A program made the translations under genes and the position numbers. Source: Brevibacillus thermoruber 423 (GTDB taxonomy: Bacteria; Bacillota; Bacilli; Brevibacillales; Brevibacillaceae). From it: a stretch of DNA of 64,000 bases. Of the stretch, positions 11,037 to 19,727 are shown one piece after another. How positions within the stretch are numbered: position 1 is the first letter of the stretch; every line of letters starts with the position of its first letter. The DNA lies in the NCBI RefSeq assembly GCF_000454065.1, contig NZ_KE695651.1, forward strand, positions 502,258-566,257, given 5' to 3'. The notes below the pieces were generated by a model, which did not search any database, was not told where the DNA came from, and worked only from the letters and a program-made list of their open reading frames with translations.

Positions 11037-12523
11037 ATCCGGCACTCGTCATCCTCTTTCTGTTTCTCGCCCTCTCGCTTTACCTCGGCATCCGCGCCCA
11101 GAGAGGAAAAGACATGAACATGGAGCAGTGGACGGTAGGCGGCCGCGGCTTTGGATCGGTCTTCATCTTCCTGCTCGTTGCCGGCGAGATCTACACCACA
11201 TTCACGTTTCTGGGCGGCAGCGGCTGGGCGTACTCGAAAGGCGCCCCCGCCTACTACGTGCTGGCGTACATTTCGCTTGCGTACGTGCTGTCCTACTGGC
11301 TGCTGCCGCCCATCTGGCGGTACGCCAAGGAGCACAGATTGGTTTCCCAATCCGATTTTTTCGTCAGCAAGTACAACAGTCCGGTGCTCGGCATCCTCGT
11401 CTCCACGGTCGGCGTGCTGGCGATCATTCCGTACCTGGTGCTGCAGTTCAAAGGGTTGGGGATTATCGTGTCGGAGGCCTCGTACGGGATGATTGCCCCG
11501 ACGGCCGCCGTCTGGATCGGCGTGCTGGCGGTGACCATCTACGTCATGATCTCCGGCATTCACGGCTCCGCCTGGACGGCCGTGATCAAGGACATCATGA
11601 TCTTCTTCGTGGTCGTCTTCCTCGGCCTGTTTCTGCCCTATCACTACTACGGCGGGATTCAGCCGATGTTTGAAGCGGTGGATGCGGCCAAGCCGGGCTT
11701 CTTGATTTTCCCGGCCGAAGGGATGAGCATCTCCTGGTTTGTCTCCACCGTGCTCTTGACCGTGTTCGGGTTTTACATGTGGCCGCATACGTTCGGCTCC
11801 GTGTTTTCCGCCAAAAATGAAAAGGTGTTTCGCAAAAACACGGTCGTGCTGCCGCTCTATACCCTGATGCTGCTGTTCGTCTTCTTCGTCGGATTCACCG
11901 CGATCCTGCAGGTTCCCGGACTGCAGGGAGCGGAGGGCGACCTGTCGCTTTTGCGGCTGTCGATGCGGACCTTTGACCCCTGGGTGGTGGGACTGATCGG
12001 CGCGGCCGGTTTGCTCACGGCACTGGTGCCCGGGTCGATGCTGCTGATGACGGCAGCCACCCTGCTGGCCAAGAACGTCATCCACGTGTTTGTGCCGGCG
12101 TCCTCGGAAGAGCGGATCGGCCGCATCGCCAAAGGGCTGGTGCCCGTACTCTCACTGATCTGCCTGTATTACACGCTGAGCGGGGGAGAGGCGCTGGTCA
12201 CGCTGCTGTTGATGGGATACAGCCTGGTGACGCAGTTGTTTCCGGCGCTGCTGTTCAGTCTGCCCGCACGTCCGCTGGTCAACAAGTACGGGGCGTTCGC
12301 GGGCATTGCCTGCGGCGTGCTGACGGTTGTCTACGTGACGGTGGCCGAGGTGACGATAGGCACCCTGTTTCCCGCGCTGCCCGCCTTCATCAAGGACATC
12401 AACGTGGGTGTGATTGCCCTGCTCATCAACGTGGCGGTGATGGGGGCGGTCCATGTCCTGACCGCCCGGCTGACAGCGTCCGGGACCCGTGCCGCGGCGG
12501 CGGAAAAGTCGCCGACAATCTAG
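11033..12523 (+). CDS. Sodium:solute symporter family transporter (YhjB-like)
   Basis: Cation-driven permease of the SSF family, 496 aa with about 13 hydrophobic segments. Family features include the early WTVGGRGFGSVFIF segment, the unwound-helix region around GEIYTTFTFLGG, and the conserved stretch GLLTALVPGSMLLMTAATLLAKN. GTG start with AAGGGGGAG upstream. Coupled to the DUF3311 gene before it and followed 24 bp later by an amidohydrolase. Its substrate is therefore probably a cyclic or N-acylated nitrogen compound, but sequence alone cannot name it. Confidence 0.88.
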   Translation: MNPALVILFLFLALSLYLGIRAQRGKDMNMEQWTVGGRGFGSVFIFLLVAGEIYTTFTFLGGSGWAYSKGAPAYYVLAYISLAYVLSYWLLPPIWRYAKEHRLVSQSDFFVSKYNSPVLGILVSTVGVLAIIPYLVLQFKGLGIIVSEASYGMIAPTAAVWIGVLAVTIYVMISGIHGSAWTAVIKDIMIFFVVVFLGLFLPYHYYGGIQPMFEAVDAAKPGFLIFPAEGMSISWFVSTVLLTVFGFYMWPHTFGSVFSAKNEKVFRKNTVVLPLYTLMLLFVFFVGFTAILQVPGLQGAEGDLSLLRLSMRTFDPWVVGLIGAAGLLTALVPGSMLLMTAATLLAKNVIHVFVPASSEERIGRIAKGLVPVLSLICLYYTLSGGEALVTLLLMGYSLVTQLFPALLFSLPARPLVNKYGAFAGIACGVLTVVYVTVAEVTIGTLFPALPAFIKDINVGVIALLINVAVMGAVHVLTARLTASGTRAAAAEKSPTI

Positions 12524-12547
12524 GAGCAGGAAAGGGGAGGACACGAC

Positions 12548-14170
12548 ATGGCTGACATCGTTTTTCTGAACGGACAGGTAGTGACGGCAGACCCGCAAAA
12601 CCGCGTGGCGGAAGCGGTGGCGGTGAGCGGAAACCGGATCGCCGCCGTGGGCGGAAACGAAGAGATGCGCCGCCACGTGCACGAGGGCACGCGCGTGATC
12701 GATCTGGAAGGCAGGAGCCTCCTGCCGGGTTTTATCGACGCCCACCTGCACATCACACTCTACGGCACAAACAAATTGGGGGTGGACTGCAAGGCGGCGG
12801 GCATCGACTCGGTGGACGGCCTGCTGGAGGCGTTGAAGCGGCAGGCGGAGCGGACGCCGGCGGGAGCGTGGGTGCGCGCCTCCGGATTTGACGAAAACCG
12901 GATGAAGGAACGGCGTTACCCCACCAGGCGGGAACTGGACGAGGTGTCGACGGAACATCCCATTTTCGTGATGCGGACCTGCGCCCATCACTCCGTCGTC
13001 AACAGCCGGGCGCTCGCCTTGGCCGGGTTTGACGAACGCACGCCCGATCCGCAGGGGGGACGGCTTGACCGGGACGAGACGGGGGCGCTGACGGGACTTT
13101 TGGTGGAGACGGCGCACATGAAGATGTTTGAAACGGCAGCATTCAGCGAGGAAGAGTACCGGAGAGCCCTGCGCCTGGCTTCGGACGACTTTGTGGCGGC
13201 GGGCATCACCAGTGTGCACGACGCGGGCGGATACGGGCCGGACAACCTGCGGGCGATGCAGAAAGCGGTGCGGGGCGGCGACGTCAAAGTGCGGATCTAC
13301 GCGATGATCTGCGCGCTGAACGAGTCAGACGCCTTCGTCCGCCGCATGATGGAGGCGGGTGTCGTGACAGGGCTGGGAGACGAGCGCTTTCGGATCGGCC
13401 CGGCCAAAGTGTTCGCGGACGGAGCCAGCATCGCAGCGACGATGGCGATGCGGCAGCCGTACGACAGCCGTCCCGGCGACTGCGGAATCCTCTACTACAA
13501 CCGGGACGAGCTGCATACGATTTTGGGAGAAGCGCATGCAAAAGGGTTCCAGATTACCGCCCACGCGCAGGGGGACCGGGCCATCGACATGCTGCTCGAC
13601 TGCATCGAGGACGCGCTGCGCAAACATCCGCGGGACAACCACCGCCACCGCATCGAGCACGCCGGCGTCTCCGCCCCCGACCTGGTCGAGCGGATGGCCC
13701 GTCTCGGCGTCGTGCCGATTCCCAATCCCGCCTTTCTCTACGAGTACGGCGACGGCTACGTCCGGAGCATCGGCGATCGGGCCGGCCACATGTATCCCGT
13801 CGGCGACTTTTTCCAAAGCGGCATCGTGTCGGCAGGGGCGTCGGACTGCCCGGTGACGGATTTTTCGCCGCTGTTGGGCATCCACGCCGCCGTCAACCGC
13901 AGGAGCAAAAGCGGCCGGGTCGTGGGGGACCGTCAGCGGATCGGGGTGATGGAGGCGATCCGCCTGTTCACCGTAAACGGCGCCTACGCCAGCTTTGAAG
14001 AGGACATCAAAGGCAGCATCGAAGCGGGCAAACTGGCCGATCTGGTCGTCTTGAACGGACGGATTCTCGACGCGGCGCCGGAGCGGATCAAGGACCTGCA
14101 TGTGGAGCTCACCATGATCAACGGGGAGATCGTCTACCAAAAACAGGGCAGGGAGGTCATGAAGGGATGA
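12548..14170 (+). CDS. Amidohydrolase family protein (YtcJ-like)
   Basis: Metal-dependent hydrolase with the amidohydrolase TIM barrel, 540 aa. An N-terminal beta-sandwich half precedes the metal motif FIDAHLHITLYG. Further ligands are likely in ITAHAQGDRAID and RIEHAGV, and the late Asp in SAGASDCPVTDFSPL. The C-terminal beta-sandwich closes with KLADLVVLNG. These proteins open cyclic amides or formamides. Its stop overlaps the start of the carbamoylase-like gene (GGATGA), pointing to sequential steps in one pathway. Confidence 0.88.
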   Translation: MADIVFLNGQVVTADPQNRVAEAVAVSGNRIAAVGGNEEMRRHVHEGTRVIDLEGRSLLPGFIDAHLHITLYGTNKLGVDCKAAGIDSVDGLLEALKRQAERTPAGAWVRASGFDENRMKERRYPTRRELDEVSTEHPIFVMRTCAHHSVVNSRALALAGFDERTPDPQGGRLDRDETGALTGLLVETAHMKMFETAAFSEEEYRRALRLASDDFVAAGITSVHDAGGYGPDNLRAMQKAVRGGDVKVRIYAMICALNESDAFVRRMMEAGVVTGLGDERFRIGPAKVFADGASIAATMAMRQPYDSRPGDCGILYYNRDELHTILGEAHAKGFQITAHAQGDRAIDMLLDCIEDALRKHPRDNHRHRIEHAGVSAPDLVERMARLGVVPIPNPAFLYEYGDGYVRSIGDRAGHMYPVGDFFQSGIVSAGASDCPVTDFSPLLGIHAAVNRRSKSGRVVGDRQRIGVMEAIRLFTVNGAYASFEEDIKGSIEAGKLADLVVLNGRILDAAPERIKDLHVELTMINGEIVYQKQGREVMKG

Positions 14171-15426
14171 ATACCGAGGCAGGATCGCTTGCGATCAACC
14201 GCGAACGGCTGCAGCAGCGAATTGACGCATTGGCGCGGATCGGGAAAATCGGGGAGACGGGGGTGTGCCGACTGGCGCTGTCCCCCGAGGACCGGGCGGG
14301 CGTGGAACTGGTCAAACGCTGGATGGAAGAGGCGGGACTCACGACGTGGATCGACCACTTCGGCAATCTGATCGGGCGGCTGGAGGGAAGACAGCCGGAT
14401 GCGCCGGTGCTGATGATCGGCTCGCACATCGACTCCCAGCCGTACGGCGGCCGTTTTGACGGCACGATCGGCGTGCTCGGCGGGCTGGAGGCGGTGCAGA
14501 CGATGATCGAGACCGGCTTTCGGCCGGATCGGCCGGTTGAGGTGGTCGCGTTTTGCGATGAAGAAGGCTGCCGGTTTCAAAAGGGGCTGTTCGGCTCTCG
14601 CGGCATCCTCGGGCAGTTGGAGCCCGAAGAGTTGGAACGTACGGACAAAAACGGCATCTCGCGCAGACAGGCCTTGATCGACTTTGGCTGTGACCCGGAG
14701 CGGCTTGCCGACTCTGTCTATCCGGCCGGGTCGATCGGGGCGTATCTGGAACTGCACATTGAACAGGGACCGGTGCTGGACCAGGCGGGGCAGCCCGTCG
14801 GCATCGTCACCGGCATCTCCGGACCGCTCTGGTGGACCGTAGAATTTGCCGGCTTTGCCGGTCACGCCGGCTCCGTGCCGATGACGATGCGGCGCGACGC
14901 TCTTTTGGGGGCCGCCAAGGTGATTGCCGCCCTCAACGAGATTGCCGGTCAGGACCCGAACGCCCCCACGGTCGGAACGGTCGGCCATCTGGAGGTCTTC
15001 CCCGACTCGCGCAACATCATCCCGGAGCGGGTCCGGTTCAGCATCGACCTGCGCGACATCGACCTCGACCGGCGAAACCGGCGGGAGGCGGAACTGCGCG
15101 AGGCGATCGAACGGGCCGCGGTCGAAGGCGGACTCACGTACACGATCACCGAGGACACGAACAGCGAGCCGCGCTACTGCGCCGAGTGGATCAAGGCAGT
15201 GATGCGGGAGGAGAGCGGACGGATGGGCCTCACGCCGCCCGAGCTGATGAGCGGCCCGTTCCACGACGCCCTGGCGCTCTCCTACGCCTGCGAGTACGGG
15301 ATGATTTTCGTCCGCTGCAAGGACGGCATCAGCCACAACCCGCAGGAGTATGCCTCCCCCGAAGACATCGCGCTCGGCACCGAACTGTTGTACCGCACCG
15401 CCTCGCGGGTGGCCGCGCTGGGGTAG
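14167..15426 (+). CDS. M20-family N-carbamoyl amino acid hydrolase / allantoate amidohydrolase-like
   Basis: Zinc-dependent hydrolase of the hydantoinase/carbamoylase (HyuC/AllC) group, 419 aa. Visible are the metal-binding GSHIDSQPYGGRFDG, CDEEGCRF, and HIEQGPVLD, plus the substrate residues FAGHAGSVPMTMRRDA, GPFHDALAL and SHNPQEYAS near the C-terminus. Such enzymes remove a carbamoyl or ureido group from the product of an upstream ring opening. It is translationally coupled to the amidohydrolase. Exact substrate (allantoate, beta-ureidopropionate or another) is not decided by sequence. Confidence 0.9.
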   Translation: MNTEAGSLAINRERLQQRIDALARIGKIGETGVCRLALSPEDRAGVELVKRWMEEAGLTTWIDHFGNLIGRLEGRQPDAPVLMIGSHIDSQPYGGRFDGTIGVLGGLEAVQTMIETGFRPDRPVEVVAFCDEEGCRFQKGLFGSRGILGQLEPEELERTDKNGISRRQALIDFGCDPERLADSVYPAGSIGAYLELHIEQGPVLDQAGQPVGIVTGISGPLWWTVEFAGFAGHAGSVPMTMRRDALLGAAKVIAALNEIAGQDPNAPTVGTVGHLEVFPDSRNIIPERVRFSIDLRDIDLDRRNRREAELREAIERAAVEGGLTYTITEDTNSEPRYCAEWIKAVMREESGRMGLTPPELMSGPFHDALALSYACEYGMIFVRCKDGISHNPQEYASPEDIALGTELLYRTASRVAALG

Positions 15427-15505
15427 GCGGCAGCGATCGCCGGCTGTCATGGGTTTCGGTAAAAAAGCAGTTCTTCCACCATCAGAGCCAATCACCATTT
15501 GTCTG

Positions 15506-15537
15506 CACGGCCGTCTGTCCCGGTACAGACGGCCGTG
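15506..15537. other. Perfect 13-bp inverted repeat downstream of the hydrolase operon
   Basis: CACGGCCGTCTGT and ACAGACGGCCGTG are perfectly complementary around CCCGGT. There is no clear T-run, so it is either a weak terminator for the upstream operon or a mRNA-stabilising hairpin. It is the only structured element in the 220-bp gap before the nitrilase gene. Confidence 0.6.
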
Positions 15538-15646
15538 AGCCGTGTTCTGGATTCCCGCAGCGAAAAGTGCAGCTACAGGAAGACTTTGGCCCGCTTTTTT
15601 GCTATAGTTTAGCTATCATGAATTTCACAAGGAGGAAGTCGTCTAC

Positions 15647-16504
15647 ATGAAGATGCGCGTTTCCGCGGTGCAGTATCACCTGCATACCATACAAAGCTTT
15701 GACGAATTTGCCCGCCAGGTGGAGCACTACGTGAAAACGGCGGAGGAGTACGAAACGGAGTTCCTGCTGTTTCCGGAGCTGTTCACCACCCAACTGATGT
15801 CGATCGGCGACGGCAAAGGCAGCGCGCTGCCCATTACCGCCCTGCCATCTTTTACGGAGGACTACGTCAACCTGTTCTCCACGCTGGCCGCCCGGCACGG
15901 CATGCACATCATCGGCGGCACCCACATTATTGAAGAAAACGGCCGGCTCTACAACACGGCCTTCCTCTTTTACCCGGACGGACGTGTCGGCCGTCAGAAA
16001 AAGGTCCACATCACCCCGTGGGAAATCAAGGGGTGGAACATGGGCGCAGGAGACGGCCTGGAGATTTTCGAGACGGACAAAGGGAAAATCGCCATGATCA
16101 TCTGCTACGACATCGAGTTTCCCGAACTGGTGCGGATGGCCAAGGCGCGCGGCGCAGACGTCATCTTCTGCCCGTCGTGCACCGACGATCGGCACGCGTT
16201 CCACCGCGTCCGCTACACCAGCCACGCCCGCACCATTGAAAACCAGGTGTACGTCGTCGTAACCGGCACCGTCGGCTCGCTGCCCACGGTCGATTTCATG
16301 CGGGCCAACTTCGGTCAGGCGGCCGTGCTGACGCCCAACGACGTGCCGTTCCCGCCGCGCGGCGTCCTGGCCGAAGGGGAGATCAACCACGACATGATCG
16401 TCACCGCCGACCTGGATCTGCAGCTCCTGTACGACGTGCGGGAAAAAGGCTCCGTCACCACCTGGCGCGACCGCCGCATCGACCTGTATCCCGATTGGAA
16501 GTAA
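15647..16504 (+). CDS. Carbon-nitrogen hydrolase (nitrilase superfamily)
   Basis: Cytoplasmic amidase/nitrilase-fold enzyme, 285 aa. The catalytic triad is readable: Glu in LFPELFTT, Lys in RQKKVHITP, and Cys153 in IICYDIEFPEL. SD AAGGAGG precedes ATG 15647. A GNAT gene follows 17 bp downstream. In B. subtilis YhcX the same two domains are fused in one 513-aa protein, with GNAT first. Here they are separate genes in the opposite order, and 285 + 228 aa gives the same total. The substrate is unknown. Confidence 0.88.
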   Translation: MKMRVSAVQYHLHTIQSFDEFARQVEHYVKTAEEYETEFLLFPELFTTQLMSIGDGKGSALPITALPSFTEDYVNLFSTLAARHGMHIIGGTHIIEENGRLYNTAFLFYPDGRVGRQKKVHITPWEIKGWNMGAGDGLEIFETDKGKIAMIICYDIEFPELVRMAKARGADVIFCPSCTDDRHAFHRVRYTSHARTIENQVYVVVTGTVGSLPTVDFMRANFGQAAVLTPNDVPFPPRGVLAEGEINHDMIVTADLDLQLLYDVREKGSVTTWRDRRIDLYPDWK

Positions 16505-16521
16505 AGCGGGGAGGGAGAGCC

Positions 16522-17208
16522 ATGTACCGCAAAGAGCTGTACGTCTTTGATCAGGACAAGCCGGTAAAGGCGGTCATCCGCAATTACACGCGGGACGACT
16601 TTGCCGAGCTGATCCGGATCCAGCAGGAGAGCTTTCCGCCGCCGTTTCCCTCGGAACTGTGGTGGAACGAAGAGCAGTTGACCAACCACGTCACGCTGTT
16701 TCCCGAAGGAGCCGTCTGCGTCGAGGTGGACGGCGTGCTTGCCGGCTCCATCACCGGCCTGCTGGTCACGTTTGACCCGGCCCACCCGGACCACACCTGG
16801 GAGGAAGTGACCGACAGCGGCTACATTCGCAACCACGATCCCAACGGCGACACCCTGTACATCGTGGACATCTGCATCCGTCCGTCCCACCGCAAGCTGG
16901 GGCTGGGCAAATGGATGATGCAGGCGATGTACGAACTGGTCGTCCACAAGGGGCTGAAGCGCCTGTTGGGCGGCGGCCGCATGCCCGGCTACGGCCGGTA
17001 CGCCGACCAGATGACGGCGGAAGCGTACCTGGAAAAGGTGGTGGCGGGGGAATTGAAGGACCCGGTCGTGACGTTTCTGATGCGCTGCGGCCGTACGCCC
17101 CTGAAAGTGGTGGCCAACTACCTGGAAGACGAAGAATCGCGCAATTACGCCGCGCTGATGGAGTGGAAAAACCCCTTTTTCCACCACGAGACGGAAGCGC
17201 GCCCATGA
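16522..17208 (+). CDS. GNAT-family N-acetyltransferase (YhcX GNAT-domain-like)
   Basis: Acetyl-CoA-dependent acyltransferase, 228 aa. The acetyl-CoA pyrophosphate loop is VDICIRPSHRKLGLGKWMM (residues ~115-133). The first ~60 residues and the C-terminal ~60 residues extend beyond a minimal GNAT fold. GGGGAGGGAG precedes the ATG at 16522. It forms a tight operon with the nitrilase upstream and another GNAT gene 25 bp downstream. The linked hydrolase suggests that an amine or amide metabolite is processed in two steps. Confidence 0.85.
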   Translation: MYRKELYVFDQDKPVKAVIRNYTRDDFAELIRIQQESFPPPFPSELWWNEEQLTNHVTLFPEGAVCVEVDGVLAGSITGLLVTFDPAHPDHTWEEVTDSGYIRNHDPNGDTLYIVDICIRPSHRKLGLGKWMMQAMYELVVHKGLKRLLGGGRMPGYGRYADQMTAEAYLEKVVAGELKDPVVTFLMRCGRTPLKVVANYLEDEESRNYAALMEWKNPFFHHETEARP

Positions 17209-17233
17209 ACCATTGGCTAGGAGGAATTGTTCC

Positions 17234-17905
17234 GTGCAGTACATTCGCATTCAAAGCATTGACGATCCCTTGTTTGCCCGTATGCACCGCCTGATGCAGG
17301 AGGTGTTCCCGCCGGAAGAGGTGCTGGCGTTCGACTTGTGGAAGGAACCGCTGGAAGACCCGGGCATCCGCGTGTTTGTGGCCGTCCACGAAGGAGAGGT
17401 CGTGGGAGCGACCGAGTACCGCTACTACGCAGACCTGAACGTGGCCATGACCGACTTTACGATTATCGGCCGGGAGGGGCTCGGCATCGGACGTTTTCTC
17501 GCGCGTGAACGGCAAAAAGACCTGAACGCCCTCGCCGCGGCCAACGGCAAGCAGTTGTACGGCATGTTCGCGGAGATTTACGATCCGTATCGCGTCGAGG
17601 ATCACGTGTTTGGCGGGATCAAGCCGATGGACCCGTTCGTGCGGCGGGAAGTGCTGTCCCATCTCGGGTACAAGCGGATTGACTTCCCGTACGTCCATCC
17701 TTCCTGGCAAAATGACGGCGAGGCCGTCACCGGTCTCGACCTGTGCTTCCTGCCAACCGACGAGGACCAGGACAGCCTGGAAGCCGATCTGATCGTCACC
17801 TTCCTCACCCGCTACTACGCCGTCCTGCCGCAAAAGCCGCAGGCGTGGGTGGAGATGGTGGAGCGGCTGTCCGGGATGGACCGCGTCGCCCTTCGCCCGA
17901 TCTGA
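17234..17905 (+). CDS. GNAT-like acetyltransferase, diverged
   Basis: A 223-aa protein starting at GTG 17234, preceded by AGGAGG. The motif [16 protein letters not shown] (residues ~86-101) matches the CoA-binding loop of GNAT enzymes, while the C-terminal half shows no family I recognise. It may be the functional partner of the upstream GNAT, since some GNAT proteins work as tandem or heteromeric pairs. It is last in the nitrilase-GNAT-GNAT operon and followed by a strong terminator. Confidence 0.75.
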   Translation: MQYIRIQSIDDPLFARMHRLMQEVFPPEEVLAFDLWKEPLEDPGIRVFVAVHEGEVVGATEYRYYADLNVAMTDFTIIGREGLGIGRFLARERQKDLNALAAANGKQLYGMFAEIYDPYRVEDHVFGGIKPMDPFVRREVLSHLGYKRIDFPYVHPSWQNDGEAVTGLDLCFLPTDEDQDSLEADLIVTFLTRYYAVLPQKPQAWVEMVERLSGMDRVALRPI

Positions 17906-17927
17906 CGGGAAGCTGTCGGCCGTCCGC

Positions 17928-17968
17928 AAAACTCCTGTGAAGCCTGGGACGCTTCACGGGAGTTTTTT
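17928..17968 (+). terminator. Intrinsic terminator after the nitrilase-GNAT operon
   Basis: A 16-bp stem (AAACTCC-T-GTGAAGC with GCTTCAC-G-GGAGTTT, one T-G wobble), a 7-nt loop and a T6 tail. Confidence 0.9.
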
Positions 17969-18018
17969 GCACCGGTACGAAATAAACCCGCTCGTGCGGG
18001 AAAAAGGAGAGACGGGAA

Positions 18019-18267
18019 TTGAATGCGCACAATCTGGCCGCTATTCTGCTGTACGTGGCTGTGCTCTTCCATCTGCTCGGGATGAGCGGGTGGGTGGTCC
18101 CCGAGATGGTGCAGCCGATTCAGTTGGCCACGCTGGGCTTGATGCTGGCGGCGCTGGTGTCCCTGAGGAAGAAGAAGCGCAGGACCAAACGGCGGACGGT
18201 GCGAAAACCGCCCGCAGAAGCAAACGCCCTGGTGGAACGGGCGCAGGAGGGGGATTCGGCGAAGTGA
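18019..18267 (+). CDS. Small two-helix membrane protein upstream of the sigma-54 activator
   Basis: An 82-aa protein from a TTG start preceded by AAAAAGGAG. Two hydrophobic helices (residues ~6-23 and ~32-49) precede a strongly basic [10 protein letters not shown] stretch and a hydrophilic tail. No family recognised. Its stop overlaps the GTG of the sigma-54 activator (GTGA), so the two are translationally coupled. It may tether or modulate the regulator at the membrane, but that is inference from position only. Confidence 0.65.
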   Translation: MNAHNLAAILLYVAVLFHLLGMSGWVVPEMVQPIQLATLGLMLAALVSLRKKKRRTKRRTVRKPPAEANALVERAQEGDSAK

Positions 18268-19577
18268 ACAGCAGCATCCACATCCAGGCCATTTTGGACG
18301 CGTCGCATGACGGCATCATCGCCGTCGACCGGGATTCCACCGTCATCTGGGTGAACAAGAACGCGATCGAAATCCTCGGCCTCCCCGCCGACATCGTCGG
18401 AGAGAAGATCACCCGCTACATTCCGAATTCCGACATGCTGCGCATCCTGGCGACCGGCAAAAAGGAGATCGGCGACATCGCCACCGTGCTCAACAGGCAG
18501 ATCATCATCAACCGCCTGCCGATCGTCGTGGACGGCGAGATCGTGGGAGCCGTCTCCACGTTCAAGGAGATCACCGACATTCAAAAAATGGAGATGCGCA
18601 TCCGCAAGCACTGCATGGAGAGCGGCCTGGAGGCCAAATACCGGCTGGAAGACATCGTCGGCCGCTCGGCGGCGATCCGCGAGGCCAAAGCGTGGGCGGC
18701 CACCTTCGGGAAGACGGAGGCGACCGTGTTGATCACGGGCGAGACCGGGACGGGAAAGGAGCTGTTTGCGCAGGGTATCCACCTGGGCAGCCAACGGGCG
18801 GCCGGCCCCTTCATCGCCGTCAACTGCGCCGCTCTGCCCGGCAACCTCCTGGAAAGCGAGCTGTTCGGCTACGAGGACGGGGCGTTCACCGGAGCGCGCA
18901 GGGGAGGCAAGCCCGGGCTGTTCGAACTGGCCCACGGCGGCACCTTGTTCCTGGACGAAATCGGGGAACTGTCGCTGCCGATCCAGGCGCTCTTGCTTCG
19001 CGTGCTGCAGGAGAAAAAGGTGAGACGAATCGGAGGAGAGCGCATCGTGCCCGTCGACGTGCGGATCATCGCCGCCACCAACCGCGATCTGGAGCAGCAG
19101 ATCGCATCCGGCCAGTTTCGCTCCGATCTCTACTACCGGCTGAACGTGCTGACGCTGGAACTGCCTCCCCTGCGGGAACGGAAAGAGGACATCCCCGACC
19201 TGGTCTGGTCGATCATTCACGAGGTGGGCGAGCGGGGAGACAAACGGATCAGGGACGTGGATCCGGCGATCTTTGCCCTGCTGCAGCGGCACGACTGGCC
19301 CGGCAACGTGCGGGAACTGCGCAACGTGGTGGAGCGAATGGTGCTGCTGTGCCAATCCGACCGCCTGGACGCGTCCGATGCAGATTATTTTGTCAGGAAA
19401 ATGCAGCGTGCCCGCAGCGGGCCGCAGTCGGGAGCGTCTGACGAAGAAATGCTGATCCGGAAAGTTTTGGAAGAGACGAAGGGAAATCGGGTGGAGGCGG
19501 CGAAGTTACTCGGCATGGACAGGACCACCCTGTGGCGAAAGCTGAAAAAGTTCGGAGACGGCGGGACGCGCCGGTGA
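18264..19577 (+). CDS. Sigma-54-dependent transcriptional activator with N-terminal PAS domain
   Basis: Bacterial enhancer-binding protein, 437 aa. A single PAS domain (residues ~1-110) is the probable ligand sensor. The AAA+ domain has Walker A GETGTGKE at 159-166, the sigma-54-contacting GAFTGA loop at 206-211, and Walker [10 protein letters not shown]. The arginine-finger region lies near [11 protein letters not shown] Fis-type helix-turn-helix ([19 protein letters not shown]) ends the protein. Only 6 bp after its stop lie two tandem dyads, and 95 bp on a -24/-12 promoter for the tartrate-dehydrogenase-like gene. It almost certainly controls that cluster. Confidence 0.93.
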   Translation: MNSSIHIQAILDASHDGIIAVDRDSTVIWVNKNAIEILGLPADIVGEKITRYIPNSDMLRILATGKKEIGDIATVLNRQIIINRLPIVVDGEIVGAVSTFKEITDIQKMEMRIRKHCMESGLEAKYRLEDIVGRSAAIREAKAWAATFGKTEATVLITGETGTGKELFAQGIHLGSQRAAGPFIAVNCAALPGNLLESELFGYEDGAFTGARRGGKPGLFELAHGGTLFLDEIGELSLPIQALLLRVLQEKKVRRIGGERIVPVDVRIIAATNRDLEQQIASGQFRSDLYYRLNVLTLELPPLRERKEDIPDLVWSIIHEVGERGDKRIRDVDPAIFALLQRHDWPGNVRELRNVVERMVLLCQSDRLDASDADYFVRKMQRARSGPQSGASDEEMLIRKVLEETKGNRVEAAKLLGMDRTTLWRKLKKFGDGGTRR

Positions 19578-19582
19578 ACACA

Positions 19583-19622
19583 TGCTGCATGGATTGCAAC
19601 AAATGCTGCACGTTTTGCAACG
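19583..19622 (+). promoter_or_regulatory. Tandem enhancer (UAS) dyads for the sigma-54 activator
   Basis: Two near-identical dyads, TGCTGCA-TGGA-TTGCAACA (19583-19601) and TGCTGCA-CGTT-TTGCAACG (19604-19622). Each is an imperfect inverted repeat with a 4-bp centre. Centres are 21 bp apart, two helical turns, so both present on the same DNA face. They lie about 65-105 bp upstream of the -12 element, the usual position for an upstream activating sequence. Confidence 0.75.
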
Positions 19623-19671
19623 AGACGTTTTTTCACGCCACGATACGACAGAAAATTAAGAATATACTGAC

Positions 19672-19688
19672 TTGGTATGACATTTGCA
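19672..19688 (+). promoter_or_regulatory. Sigma-54 (-24/-12) promoter of the hydroxy-acid catabolic cluster
   Basis: TTGG-TATGACATTT-GCA: the GG (19674-19675) and GC (19686-19687) doublets are separated by exactly 10 bp, as in the TTGGCAC-N5-TTGCA consensus. The first structural gene starts 40 bp downstream behind a strong AAAGGAGGAG. Confidence 0.85.
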
Positions 19689-19727
19689 GGAGTGAAAAGG
19701 CATCCTCATTGCAAAGGAGGAGCCACG

